Made by a program: the position numbers and the translations under genes
Source: Chitinophagaceae bacterium
GTDB lineage: Bacteria > Bacteroidota > Bacteroidia > Chitinophagales > Chitinophagaceae
Assembly (NCBI GenBank): GCA_023251335.1
Contig: JAHEZA010000228.1
Span: 1 to 5,162 of the forward strand
Reading direction: 5' to 3'
DNA length: 5,162 bases
Shown here: positions 1 to 5,162 of the stretch, one piece after another
Layout of the letters: the number at the start of each line of letters is the position of its first letter
How positions within the stretch are numbered: the stretch's first letter is position 1
Notes under the pieces: model-generated
What the model saw: the letters and a program-made list of their open reading frames with translations, nothing else
What the model was told of the DNA's origin: nothing
Databases searched by the model: none

Positions 1-11
1 TAAAAAATATC

Positions 12-23
12 TTCATGCATGAA
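12..23. repeat. 12-bp perfect palindrome
   Basis: TTCATGCATGAA is its own reverse complement. It lies in the non-coding left edge, about 40 bases before the larger hairpin at 66-99. It could be a dimeric regulator site or chance; nothing else in the window repeats it. The first three bases of the window (taa) could be the stop codon of a gene to the left, but this cannot be confirmed here. Confidence 0.3.
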
Positions 24-65
24 TCAGTTTGGTTTGGACAGTTGTAAAAATAAATAAATAATCTT

Positions 66-99
66 TTCGAATACAAAAGAATAATCTTTTGTATTCGAA
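66..99. terminator. Strong hairpin, probable intrinsic terminator
   Basis: Bases 66-80 and 85-99 are perfect reverse complements (15 bp) around a 4-base loop (ATAA). The stem is AT-rich with a GC step near its base. On the plus strand a T-run (108-112) follows after about 8 bases. On the minus strand a T-rich tract follows at once (complement of 45-65). The likeliest role is to end a transcript entering from the left, since the next gene starts at 218. The T-tract spacing is not textbook, so a regulator operator or an mRNA-stabilising structure remains possible. Confidence 0.55.
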
Positions 100-137
100 T
101 GCAATGCTTTTTCTCAAAAATGTCGACTTCACTACCA

Positions 138-145
138 TACCTTTG
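138..145 (+). promoter_or_regulatory. Candidate -7 promoter box for the DinB-like gene
   Basis: TACCTTTG matches the Bacteroidota -7 consensus TAnnTTTG in full. It would put transcription start near 150 and leave a leader of roughly 65 bases before the ATG at 218. No clear TTG -33 element lies at the expected spacing (about 116-118), so the assignment rests on one box. Confidence 0.45.
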
Positions 146-217
146 AGTTTTGCCCTTGTATAGAAAGTTATAAGACTGATTCTATTATGAAGTTTTCGCC
201 CGACTAAAATAAACATT

Positions 218-745
218 ATGACAGAAAGAAGAGAATTTTGGCAATGCGGGCCGATCGAAGATGTTCCTGCCTTATTACAACCGGTGGCGCATGCGCTGCT
301 TGAAGTTGGAGCAGAAGTGCGTATTATTATGGAAGGTTTTCCTGAACAATTATTATGGAAAAAGCCGGCCGGTGTTGCCGCTCCGGCTTTCCATTTGCAA
401 CATATCAATGGCGTCATTGACCGGCTTTTTACCTACGCACGAAAAGGATTGTTAAGTAAAGAGCAAATGCATGCTCTCTCATTGGAAGGAGACCAAGAAA
501 ATAATTCTTTATCAATGAAGCAAATGATTTCAGGATTGGACAATAGGATTTCTTCTGCAATTGAAGAATTAAAAAAGATAAATCCTGAAACTCTGGCAGA
601 GGGGAGAGGAGTGGGCCGAAAGCAAATACCCACTACATTGATAGGATTATATTTTCATGCGGCGGAGCATTCGATGCGCCATGCAGGCCAGTTGCTGGTA
701 ACTGTTAGAATATTGAAATCATCAGTTGATTCAGGCGAACAGTAA
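218..745 (+). CDS. DinB-like four-helix metal-binding protein
   Basis: A 175-residue protein of normal DinB-superfamily length. Residues about 15-40 form a first helix, followed by the histidine-containing helix AFHLQHINGVIDRL (His59, His62). The C-terminal helix carries HAAEHSMRHAGQLL (His147, His151, His155). A histidine in helix 2 plus an HxxxH-type pair ending in HxGQ is the usual DinB metal-binding layout; His62, His151 and His155 are my best guess for the ligands. There is no signal peptide or membrane segment, so it should be cytoplasmic. In this superfamily some members are thiol-dependent transferases (for example bacillithiol transferases) and many are uncharacterised, so I do not assign a substrate. 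ATG at 218 is the only sensible start: the ATG at 187 is in another frame and closes after six codons. No Shine-Dalgarno is visible. It ends 29 bases from the convergent minus-strand gene. Confidence 0.85.
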   Translation: MTERREFWQCGPIEDVPALLQPVAHALLEVGAEVRIIMEGFPEQLLWKKPAGVAAPAFHLQHINGVIDRLFTYARKGLLSKEQMHALSLEGDQENNSLSMKQMISGLDNRISSAIEELKKINPETLAEGRGVGRKQIPTTLIGLYFHAAEHSMRHAGQLLVTVRILKSSVDSGEQ

Positions 746-774
746 ACTGACATTTATCGTGTATTTTATTTTGG

Positions 775-1068
775 CTACCAAAACTTGAAAGCAAGTGCGA
801 TGATGGCATAAATCATTGTCACGATAAAAATCCCTTTAGCCGTTTTATCCCGATAGCCATTGACGTAAATCGTAAATAAGATGGCGTTGGCCATCAACGA
901 AACGCTGATCGATACGGTAATTAGATTGGGATTGAGTTTCATCCATTGCAACATTTCCGGGAAGGAAAGGCTTTTAAATTTAATAAGTTTATAAATAAGG
1001 AAACCTATCATGGGCGCGATAAATCCTAATGCCAGTCCGAAAATAAAATTGTCTTTTTTGAAAATCAT
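775..1068 (-). CDS. Small three-helix membrane protein coupled to surE
   Basis: A 97-residue hydrophobic protein with three predicted membrane segments at about residues 8-28, 49-70 and 77-96. The loop after helix 2 contains a short polar stretch (NGYRDKTAKG), and the N terminus is basic (KKDN). Its ATG (1068-1066) overlaps the surE stop codon (TGA, 1067-1065) in ATGA, so it is almost certainly cotranscribed and translationally coupled with surE. From memory, similar small proteins sit beside surE in many Bacteroidota, often with lpxB next; here no lpxB follows, and the next gene is the convergent DinB-like gene. No catalytic motif is visible. It could be a membrane partner of a lipid A or envelope step, but that is a guess from remembered context. 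I am confident the gene is real and have no function for it. Confidence 0.75.
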   Translation of the reverse strand: MIFKKDNFIFGLALGFIAPMIGFLIYKLIKFKSLSFPEMLQWMKLNPNLITVSISVSLMANAILFTIYVNGYRDKTAKGIFIVTMIYAIIALAFKFW

Positions 1069-1853
1069 AAAATATCCCAGTTTTTTTCTAATTCTTTTTT
1101 TAGGGTATAATTGGTGAGGTCGAATTGTACAGGAACCACGCTCACATAATTGTGTTCCAACGCCCAGACATCGGTATCCTCGCCTTCATCAAAATTTACA
1201 AATTGGCCGGTAAGCCAGTAATATTTTCTTCCATTCGGATCCTGCCTTTCGTCAAAATCTTCATCGTATTTAGCATAAGCCTGCCTGCACACTTTGATGC
1301 CATTCATTAGCTCAAGCGGCATTGATGGTATATTCACATTGAGCAGAAAATGTTTTTCAAATTTTTTGCCCAAAACGCTTTTTACAATTTTATGTACATA
1401 ATGCTCAGCGGCAGTGAAATCGGCTTCGATACTGTAATCGAGAAGTGAAAAACCTATGGAGGGAATGCTTTCTATGGAGGCTTCCATGGCCGCGCTCATC
1501 GTGCCTGAGTAGATCACATTAATAGAGTGATTGGCGCCGTGATTGATGCCACTTAAGCATATATCGGGCTTTCTATGAAGAATTTTATCTACGGCAAGTT
1601 TTACGCAATCCACCGGAGTGCCGTTAGTTTGCCAGGCTTCGGCCCCGTCAAAAATATCTTTTACCCTGTTTAGTCTTAGCGGCACCCCAATCGTGATAGC
1701 ATGCCCCATTCCGCTTTGAGGTTTATCCGGCGCTACTACTATTACATCGCCCAGATCTTTTACAGCATTTACAAGGCTCTTAATACCCGGTGCAGTAATT
1801 CCATCATCATTGGTTATTAATATAATTGGTCTTTCTTCTTTGATCTCGGTCAT
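1065..1853 (-). CDS. surE: 5'/3'-nucleotidase SurE
   Basis: SurE is a metal-dependent phosphatase that removes phosphate from nucleoside 5'- and 3'-monophosphates and, in some species, short polyphosphate; it is cytoplasmic and has been linked to stationary-phase survival. All family motifs are present in order: ILITNDDG (residues 11-18, metal ligands Asp16 and Asp17), APDKPQSGMGH (41-51, ligand Ser47), NGTPVDC (77-83), SGINHGAN (101-108, ligand Asn104) and YSGTMSAAMEA (115-125). The 262 residues are typical of the family. Translation from the ATG at 1853 puts the first strand at residues 9-14, as expected. No Shine-Dalgarno precedes it. The gene lies 64 bases after the 151-residue membrane protein gene on the same strand; I see no TAnnTTTG box in that gap, so readthrough from the promoter at 2388-2417 is plausible. 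It overlaps the next gene by 4 bases. Confidence 0.97.
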   Translation of the reverse strand: MTEIKEERPIILITNDDGITAPGIKSLVNAVKDLGDVIVVAPDKPQSGMGHAITIGVPLRLNRVKDIFDGAEAWQTNGTPVDCVKLAVDKILHRKPDICLSGINHGANHSINVIYSGTMSAAMEASIESIPSIGFSLLDYSIEADFTAAEHYVHKIVKSVLGKKFEKHFLLNVNIPSMPLELMNGIKVCRQAYAKYDEDFDERQDPNGRKYYWLTGQFVNFDEGEDTDVWALEHNYVSVVPVQFDLTNYTLKKELEKNWDIL

Positions 1854-1917
1854 TAAATTCTTAAGGTTTATTTTTTGTTTGTTCTTATTTCCACGATTGA
1901 CGATTCGCCATTCACGC

Positions 1918-2373
1918 TTACCATCTAAACCAGGGCCTGGCTACTGCTTCTCTAAACGGCCATGGAATGGCAATTAGTATAATCACTAACGCGATCCCAA
2001 AAAATAATAATGTTTTTCTGAATTTAGCTTTGGACGTATTGGCCTTTTTTACAGAAACTCTTCCTGCATGAACTAATACCCACGCGATGATCATCATCAC
2101 GCTATGCTCCATGGTAAAGAACCGGGCCATCGGGTCTTTCATGCTTTCGCCAAGATGTTTTAAACTTTCAAACCATCCATTGGAAAAATAAAGAATTAAC
2201 CCGATCAGTAATTGTATATCCATACTGAGCATAAAAAAGAAATTGCTTCTGCCATGGCCCGCCGAGTATTCTCTTTTCCCCGATAAGCCTGTTAAAGCGC
2301 TTATTACCGTCCAGAAAGCGAAAATTAGAACAAGCCAGCGAATTAAACTATGTAATATCAAAAGCGTTTGCAT
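1918..2373 (-). CDS. Four-helix membrane protein, 'cytochrome B'-annotated family
   Basis: A 151-residue integral membrane protein with four predicted helices at about residues 4-29, 44-63, 88-105 and 120-139. Recognisable blocks are LHSLIRW (7-13), a MDIQLLIGLILYF helix (51-63), MKDPMARFFTMEHSVMM (78-94) and IPWPFR (136-141). I recall a Bacteroidota family with the same blocks that databases often label 'cytochrome B'; the label is not backed by any biochemistry I know. His8 in helix 1 and His90 in helix 3 (with His102 at its end) could be haem ligands, which is inference. A basic loop, rich in Lys (109-120), precedes helix 4. ATG at 2373 fits the promoter about 15 bases upstream. It is first in the minus-strand series ahead of surE, with a 64-base gap, so cotranscription is possible but unproven. 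Confidence 0.8.
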   Translation of the reverse strand: MQTLLILHSLIRWLVLIFAFWTVISALTGLSGKREYSAGHGRSNFFFMLSMDIQLLIGLILYFSNGWFESLKHLGESMKDPMARFFTMEHSVMMIIAWVLVHAGRVSVKKANTSKAKFRKTLLFFGIALVIILIAIPWPFREAVARPWFRW

Positions 2374-2387
2374 AAGAATTTTTTTTG

Positions 2388-2417
2388 CAAAAGTAAGGGG
2401 AAGCAGGCAAGTAGCAA
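2388..2417 (-). promoter_or_regulatory. Bacteroidota-type promoter of the 151-residue membrane protein gene
   Basis: Read on the minus strand, TTG (2417-2415) is followed after exactly 19 bases by TACTTTTG (2395-2388), a full match to the -33/-7 Bacteroidota promoter (TTG, about 19 bases, TAnnTTTG). Transcription would start near 2381-2383, leaving a leader of only about 8-10 bases before the ATG at 2373. That fits the absence of a Shine-Dalgarno site. The -33 region sits in a duplicated 7-mer (2407-2420), so a second TTG is available one repeat further away. Confidence 0.7.
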
Positions 2418-2420
2418 GTA
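2407..2420. repeat. Tandem duplication of a 7-mer (GCAAGTA x2)
   Basis: Two exact head-to-tail copies of GCAAGTA. They overlap the -33 element of the minus-strand promoter, so each copy offers a TTG on the minus strand. A change in copy number would alter the -33/-7 spacing, but two copies could be chance. Confidence 0.5.
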
Positions 2421-2501
2421 GATGAAAACTGAAAAGATCAGATCAGCAAACTAAGTTGTTGTATAACGAAAGAATGGTTTGGTGAAAAGCGAAAAAAATA
2501 G

Positions 2502-2657
2502 TTATTGCCCGGCTAAAAATGATCGATTTCACTAAAAGACTTGCTGATATTAAGTTTCACAACTCCTCTCCTTCAGAATTGTCCTCCTGAACTTCAAAGG
2601 ATGGTTGGGGATGAGGCCAATGCCAGTGTAGTTTTTAACCAGTTAGCCGGGCAGTAA
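2502..2657. repeat. Inverted-repeat-bounded intergenic element, unidentified
   Basis: Bases 2502-2516 and 2643-2657 are reverse complements at 14 of 15 positions around a core GCCCGGCTAA/TTAGCCGGGC. The one mismatch (T2505 opposite G2654) would be a U-G pair in RNA, so the arms can pair fully. The 126 bases between them include a pyrimidine-rich arm (2563-2571) and a purine-rich arm (2603-2616) that can form a second nested stem: CCTC 2565-2568 with GAGG 2613-2616, and TCC 2569-2571 with GGA 2609-2611, with T2612 bulged. A short apical pairing TTCAG/CTGAA (2572-2576/2587-2591) is an alternative. I see no target-site duplication, transposase or convincing reading frame. It may be a MITE-like or palindromic repeat, or a structured RNA. 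This element and the two flanking promoters are all I see in the 355-base gap 2374-2728. Confidence 0.5.
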
Positions 2658-2712
2658 TGAAAAGAAATATTATTAAAGTAATTCTCCGTAAAAAAATAAA
2701 ACCATAAAATCT

Positions 2713-2720
2713 TATCTTTG
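2713..2720 (+). promoter_or_regulatory. -7 promoter box of the tRNA-Gln/tRNA-Lys pair
   Basis: TATCTTTG is a full match to the Bacteroidota -7 consensus TAnnTTTG. It ends 8 bases before the mature 5' end of the tRNA-Gln, so the primary transcript would carry only a few leader bases for RNase P to remove. I do not see a clear TTG about 19 bases upstream; that stretch is A-rich (2689-2702). Confidence 0.65.
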
Positions 2721-2728
2721 TGGTTTAT

Positions 2729-2799
2729 TGCCCGATAGTATAACGGTAGTACAGCAGATTCTGATTCTGCTTGTCTTGGTTCGAGTCCAGGTCGGGTAA
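2729..2799 (+). tRNA. tRNA-Gln (anticodon CTG)
   Basis: It folds as a full cloverleaf of 71 bases. The acceptor is 2729-2735 with 2792-2798 (T1-A72, then a G2-T71 wobble, then five Watson-Crick pairs). The D stem is GTA/TAC (2738-2740/2750-2752) with loop TAACGGTAG. The anticodon stem is GCAGA/TCTGC (2754-2758/2766-2770) with loop TTCTGAT, so bases 34-36 are CTG and read CAG. The T stem is 2775-2779 with 2787-2791 around TTCGAGT. The discriminator is A2799 and the 3' CCA is not encoded. A weak U1-A72 pair is typical of glutamine tRNAs. It is first in a two-tRNA unit with a promoter box just upstream. Confidence 0.96.
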
Positions 2800-2841
2800 C
2801 ATTCAGAGATGATACAGTAGTATGATCTTTTTAATAAAAAT

Positions 2842-2914
2842 GACTCCGTAGCTCAGTTGGTAGAGCAACAGACTCTTAATCTGTGGGTCCAGAGTTCGAG
2901 CCTCTGCGGGGTCA
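2842..2914 (+). tRNA. tRNA-Lys (anticodon CTT)
   Basis: It folds as a 73-base cloverleaf. The acceptor GACTCCG pairs with CGGGGTC (2842-2848/2907-2913, one T-G wobble). The D stem is GCTC/GAGC (2851-2854/2863-2866). The anticodon stem is ACAGA/TCTGT (2868-2872/2880-2884) with loop CTCTTAA, giving CTT, which reads AAG. The T stem is CAGAG/CTCTG (2890-2894/2902-2906) around TTCGAGC. The discriminator is A2914 and CCA is not encoded. It lies 42 bases after the tRNA-Gln, with no TAnnTTTG box between them, so the two are probably one transcript. A T-run at 2922-2927 follows, but I see no strong terminator stem. Confidence 0.97.
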
Positions 2915-3185
2915 CCCAAAATTTTTTGATCTTCCTGCGTCCTTTGACATTTTTGGCCACTGCGGATTTTTACTAATTAATAAATGAACTTTCAAATTTT
3001 TTGCAGCAGGCAAACAAATTCCCATGATTTTTATTTAGCTGTTTTTTTAAAAATCTATCCTGTAATAATTCACAGGTATAAATTGATTTTCAATACGAAC
3101 AACTATCTTCTTCCTGATTTTCCTCATACACGCTAAAACAAAAATTCCCGACTTTTGCGCAACAAATCCTGTAAACTGTACCTGA
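2915..3185. other. AT-rich intergenic spacer between tRNA-Lys and pta
   Basis: I find no gene here on either strand. Visible features are CAAAATTTTTTG just after the tRNA (2917-2928), which may help end the tRNA transcript, and a small ATTG/CAAT hairpin near 3080-3093. No strong rho-independent terminator is present. Confidence 0.5.
3150..3157 (+). promoter_or_regulatory. Weak candidate -7 box for pta
   Basis: GACTTTTG differs from TAnnTTTG only at the first base. Its position would give a leader of roughly 20-25 bases before the ATG at 3186. No TTG lies at the usual upstream distance, so this is only a candidate. Confidence 0.3.
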
Positions 3186-5162
3186 ATGTCCAAAGCAATT
3201 TATATAGCATCCTCCGAACCTAACAGCGGCAAGTCGGTGATTACGCTCGGTTTAATGAACATCCTGTTGGGGAAGCTCAGGAAAATCGCTTACTTCAAAC
3301 CCGTAATCATTGAAAATAGTATCAACAATAAGGATGTCAATATCGAAACCATGATTGATCATTTTGGTTTGGAAGTTACTTATAATGATTGTTATGCGTT
3401 TACCTATCCGGAATTGTTGAAACTTCGCAGTGAAGGCAACGAAGCTTTTGTAATTGATACCATCATCACCAAATATAAAAAACTTGAAGATACTCATGAT
3501 TTTGTGCTGGTAGATGGGATGGACTTCGAGGGCGAAGGCGCATCGTTTGAATTCTCTTCCAATGTAGAGATCGCTAAGAATTTGTCTGTGCCGCTGATCC
3601 TCGTTGCCAGGGGCGATGGATATTCTCCCGACGAAGTAACGAGTAAAATACTTTCCACTATGCAAATTTTGAGAAGCAACGAAGTGAGGCTTCTTGCCGT
3701 GGTTGCCAATAAAATAAATGCTGCGGATGTGGAAGGGCTACAGGAAACGTTTGCACGGCGCCTGCCCGAATCAATACTTACTGCTATCATTCCTTTTGAA
3801 ACCGAATTGCGTAGCCCGACAATGAAAGAAATTGTAGAAGGTGTTGACGGCAAAATATTATTTGGTGAAAATTATTTGTCAAACCCGGTCGATAATTTTA
3901 TCGTAGGCGCTATGCAGTTAAATAATTGTCTTATGTATCTGCAGGAAAATACATTGATAGTTACTCCCGGCGATCGCGGCGATATTATTGTTGCGATGAT
4001 ACAGGCTAATCTTTCCAAAAACTATCCGAAAGTGGCTGGTATCATTCTTTCCGGGGGGCTGTCGCCCGAACAGCCTATCATCAAACTGGTAGAAGGGCTG
4101 GAAACCGTGATTCCGATAGCGCAGGTAGCAACCGGAACATTTGAAACGGTAAATAAAGTGGCAGCGGTTAAGTCAAGAATTTATCCTGAAAACAAATTGA
4201 AGATAGAACACGCTATCAACATTTTTGAAAAAAATATGGATACCAATTCATTGTTGGATAAAATCGTTACTTCACATCCCGGAGGTGTTACCCCACGAAT
4301 GTTCCAATATGAACTGGTCAAGAGAGCCACGCTTCATAAGAAACATATTGTGCTGCCAGAAGGAAGCGATGACCGCATCCTGGAAGCTGCTGCCAAATTA
4401 TCAAAACAGGAAGTGGTGCGACTTACTATTTTAGGAAAAAAAGATGAGATAGAAACTTCGCTACAGCGTTTGAATATTGAGCTGGATCCCCGAAATGTAA
4501 CTATTATTAATCCTGCCGATTCGCCGTTGTTGCCCGACTATATCAATACATTGTATGAATTGCGAAAAGATAAAAATGTGAATATGGATATGGCGACAGA
4601 TTTCATGAAAGACGGCGCTTACTTTGGTACAATGATGGTTTATAAAGGCCATGCAGATGGAATGGTTTCAGGCGCTGTCAATACCACGCAACATACGATT
4701 AGACCTGCGTTGCAATTCATAAAAACGAAACCCGGCGTTTCTACTGTTTCTTCGGTGTTTTTCATGTGTCTCCAGGATCGTGTAATTGTTTTTGGCGATT
4801 GTGCCGTAATACCAAAGCCCACTGCTGAACAATTGGCTGAGATAGCTATCTCTTCAGCAGAAAGCAGTAAGATGTTTGGTATCGAGCCAAGGGTTGCGAT
4901 GCTATCTTATTCCTCCGGCAGTTCGGGCAGGGGAGAGGAAGTGGATAAGGTGCGCGCTGCTACCGAAATCGTGAAAATGCGCAGGCCGGATCTGCCGGTA
5001 GAAGGGCCGATACAATATGATGCAGCAGTGGACCCGACAGTGGGCAAACAAAAAATGCCAAATTCTAAAGTAGCCGGAGAGGCTACGGTGCTCATCTTTC
5101 CTGATCTGAATACCGGGAACAATACATACAAGGCAGTGCAGCGCGAAACCGGTGCAGTTGCC
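3186..5162 (+). CDS. pta: Phosphate acetyltransferase, long form (cut by window edge)
   Basis: Pta interconverts acetyl-CoA plus phosphate and acetyl phosphate plus CoA, and normally works with acetate kinase (AckA) in cytoplasmic acetate overflow or assimilation. The frame is open from the ATG at 3186 to the last base (659 codons, no stop or frameshift). Domains in order: an N-terminal P-loop-like domain (IASSEPNSGKS, residues 7-17, Lys16; roughly 1-210), a DRTGG regulatory domain (TPGDRGD at 260-266; roughly 215-330), and the catalytic PTA/PTB domain starting near TPRMF (369-373), with LPEGSDDR (390-397), DGMVSGAVNTTQHTIRP (491-507) and PRVAMLSYSSGSSGRGEE (568-584). Family members of this form are about 700 residues, so about 40 C-terminal residues lie outside, including the expected conserved LSRG-type active-site segment. 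There is no Shine-Dalgarno, and no in-frame ATG lies close upstream. Whether ackA follows cannot be seen. Confidence 0.96.
   Translation, partial: MSKAIYIASSEPNSGKSVITLGLMNILLGKLRKIAYFKPVIIENSINNKDVNIETMIDHFGLEVTYNDCYAFTYPELLKLRSEGNEAFVIDTIITKYKKLEDTHDFVLVDGMDFEGEGASFEFSSNVEIAKNLSVPLILVARGDGYSPDEVTSKILSTMQILRSNEVRLLAVVANKINAADVEGLQETFARRLPESILTAIIPFETELRSPTMKEIVEGVDGKILFGENYLSNPVDNFIVGAMQLNNCLMYLQENTLIVTPGDRGDIIVAMIQANLSKNYPKVAGIILSGGLSPEQPIIKLVEGLETVIPIAQVATGTFETVNKVAAVKSRIYPENKLKIEHAINIFEKNMDTNSLLDKIVTSHPGGVTPRMFQYELVKRATLHKKHIVLPEGSDDRILEAAAKLSKQEVVRLTILGKKDEIETSLQRLNIELDPRNVTIINPADSPLLPDYINTLYELRKDKNVNMDMATDFMKDGAYFGTMMVYKGHADGMVSGAVNTTQHTIRPALQFIKTKPGVSTVSSVFFMCLQDRVIVFGDCAVIPKPTAEQLAEIAISSAESSKMFGIEPRVAMLSYSSGSSGRGEEVDKVRAATEIVKMRRPDLPVEGPIQYDAAVDPTVGKQKMPNSKVAGEATVLIFPDLNTGNNTYKAVQRETGAVA

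Noticed and set aside
187..207. Six-codon upstream frame (ATG to TAA) ending 10 bases before the DinB-like start
   Set aside because: It is too short to separate from chance, has no ribosome-binding signal and shows no pattern suggesting a leader peptide.
13..417. 134-codon open frame on the minus strand across the left edge
   Set aside because: More than half of it is antisense to the DinB-like gene and the rest runs through the 66-99 hairpin. The protein has no recognisable motif and low-complexity composition, so it is a shadow frame.
1125..1310. 61-codon plus-strand frame
   Set aside because: It lies antisense to surE, whose motifs are unambiguous, and has no motif of its own.
2436..2445. 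GATCA GATCA direct duplication
   Set aside because: It is a 5-base repeat with two copies, is not aligned with any promoter element, and is easily chance.
2519..2590. 23-codon plus-strand frame inside the inverted-repeat element
   Set aside because: It has no initiation signal, no family resemblance and no hydrophobic or toxin-like pattern. The palindromic structure explains the sequence better.
2729..2914. tRNA pair as an integration site for a mobile island
   Set aside because: There is no integrase, no duplicated tRNA 3' end in the window, and the next gene is core pta.
2907..2928. Possible rho-independent terminator directly after tRNA-Lys
   Set aside because: The only pairing (GGG/CCC around TCA) uses the acceptor stem of the tRNA and leaves a stem too short for a terminator. 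Only the T-run is real.
3252..3853. Two overlapping minus-strand open frames (3252-3665 and 3494-3853)
   Set aside because: Both are antisense to the well-supported pta frame and show no motifs of their own.

Overview
The window reads as ordinary chromosomal DNA from a member of the Bacteroidota, probably near Chitinophagaceae or another Sphingobacteriia-like group (the family is a guess). Three things support the phylum. Starts have no Shine-Dalgarno purine tract. Several intergenic sites match the phylum-specific -7 promoter element TAnnTTTG. The small membrane proteins resemble families I remember mainly from Bacteroidota. Base composition is moderate to AT-rich, and no phage, integrase, transposase or CRISPR gene is visible.

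Layout: positions 1-217 are non-coding, with a strong 15-bp hairpin (66-99) and a candidate promoter (138-145). A plus-strand DinB-like four-helix protein follows (218-745). It converges on a minus-strand cluster, read right to left: a 151-residue four-helix membrane protein (1918-2373) with a well-formed Bacteroidota promoter, then surE (1065-1853), then a 97-residue three-helix membrane protein (775-1068) whose start overlaps the surE stop in ATGA. The 355-bp gap 2374-2728 holds that promoter, a roughly 156-bp element bounded by 15-nt inverted repeats (2502-2657), and the promoter of a plus-strand tRNA pair, tRNA-Gln(CTG) and tRNA-Lys(CTT). After a 271-bp AT-rich spacer, pta (phosphate acetyltransferase, long three-domain form) starts at 3186 and runs off the right edge after 659 codons.

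Functionally this is housekeeping: nucleotide or phosphate turnover (SurE), acetyl-CoA/acetyl-phosphate metabolism (Pta) and translation (two tRNAs), plus a DinB-fold protein and two uncharacterised membrane proteins. I found no convincing new defence or mobile system. The least explained parts are the inverted-repeat element at 2502-2657, which shares a sequence block with the region upstream of the DinB gene, and the conserved but functionally open membrane proteins.
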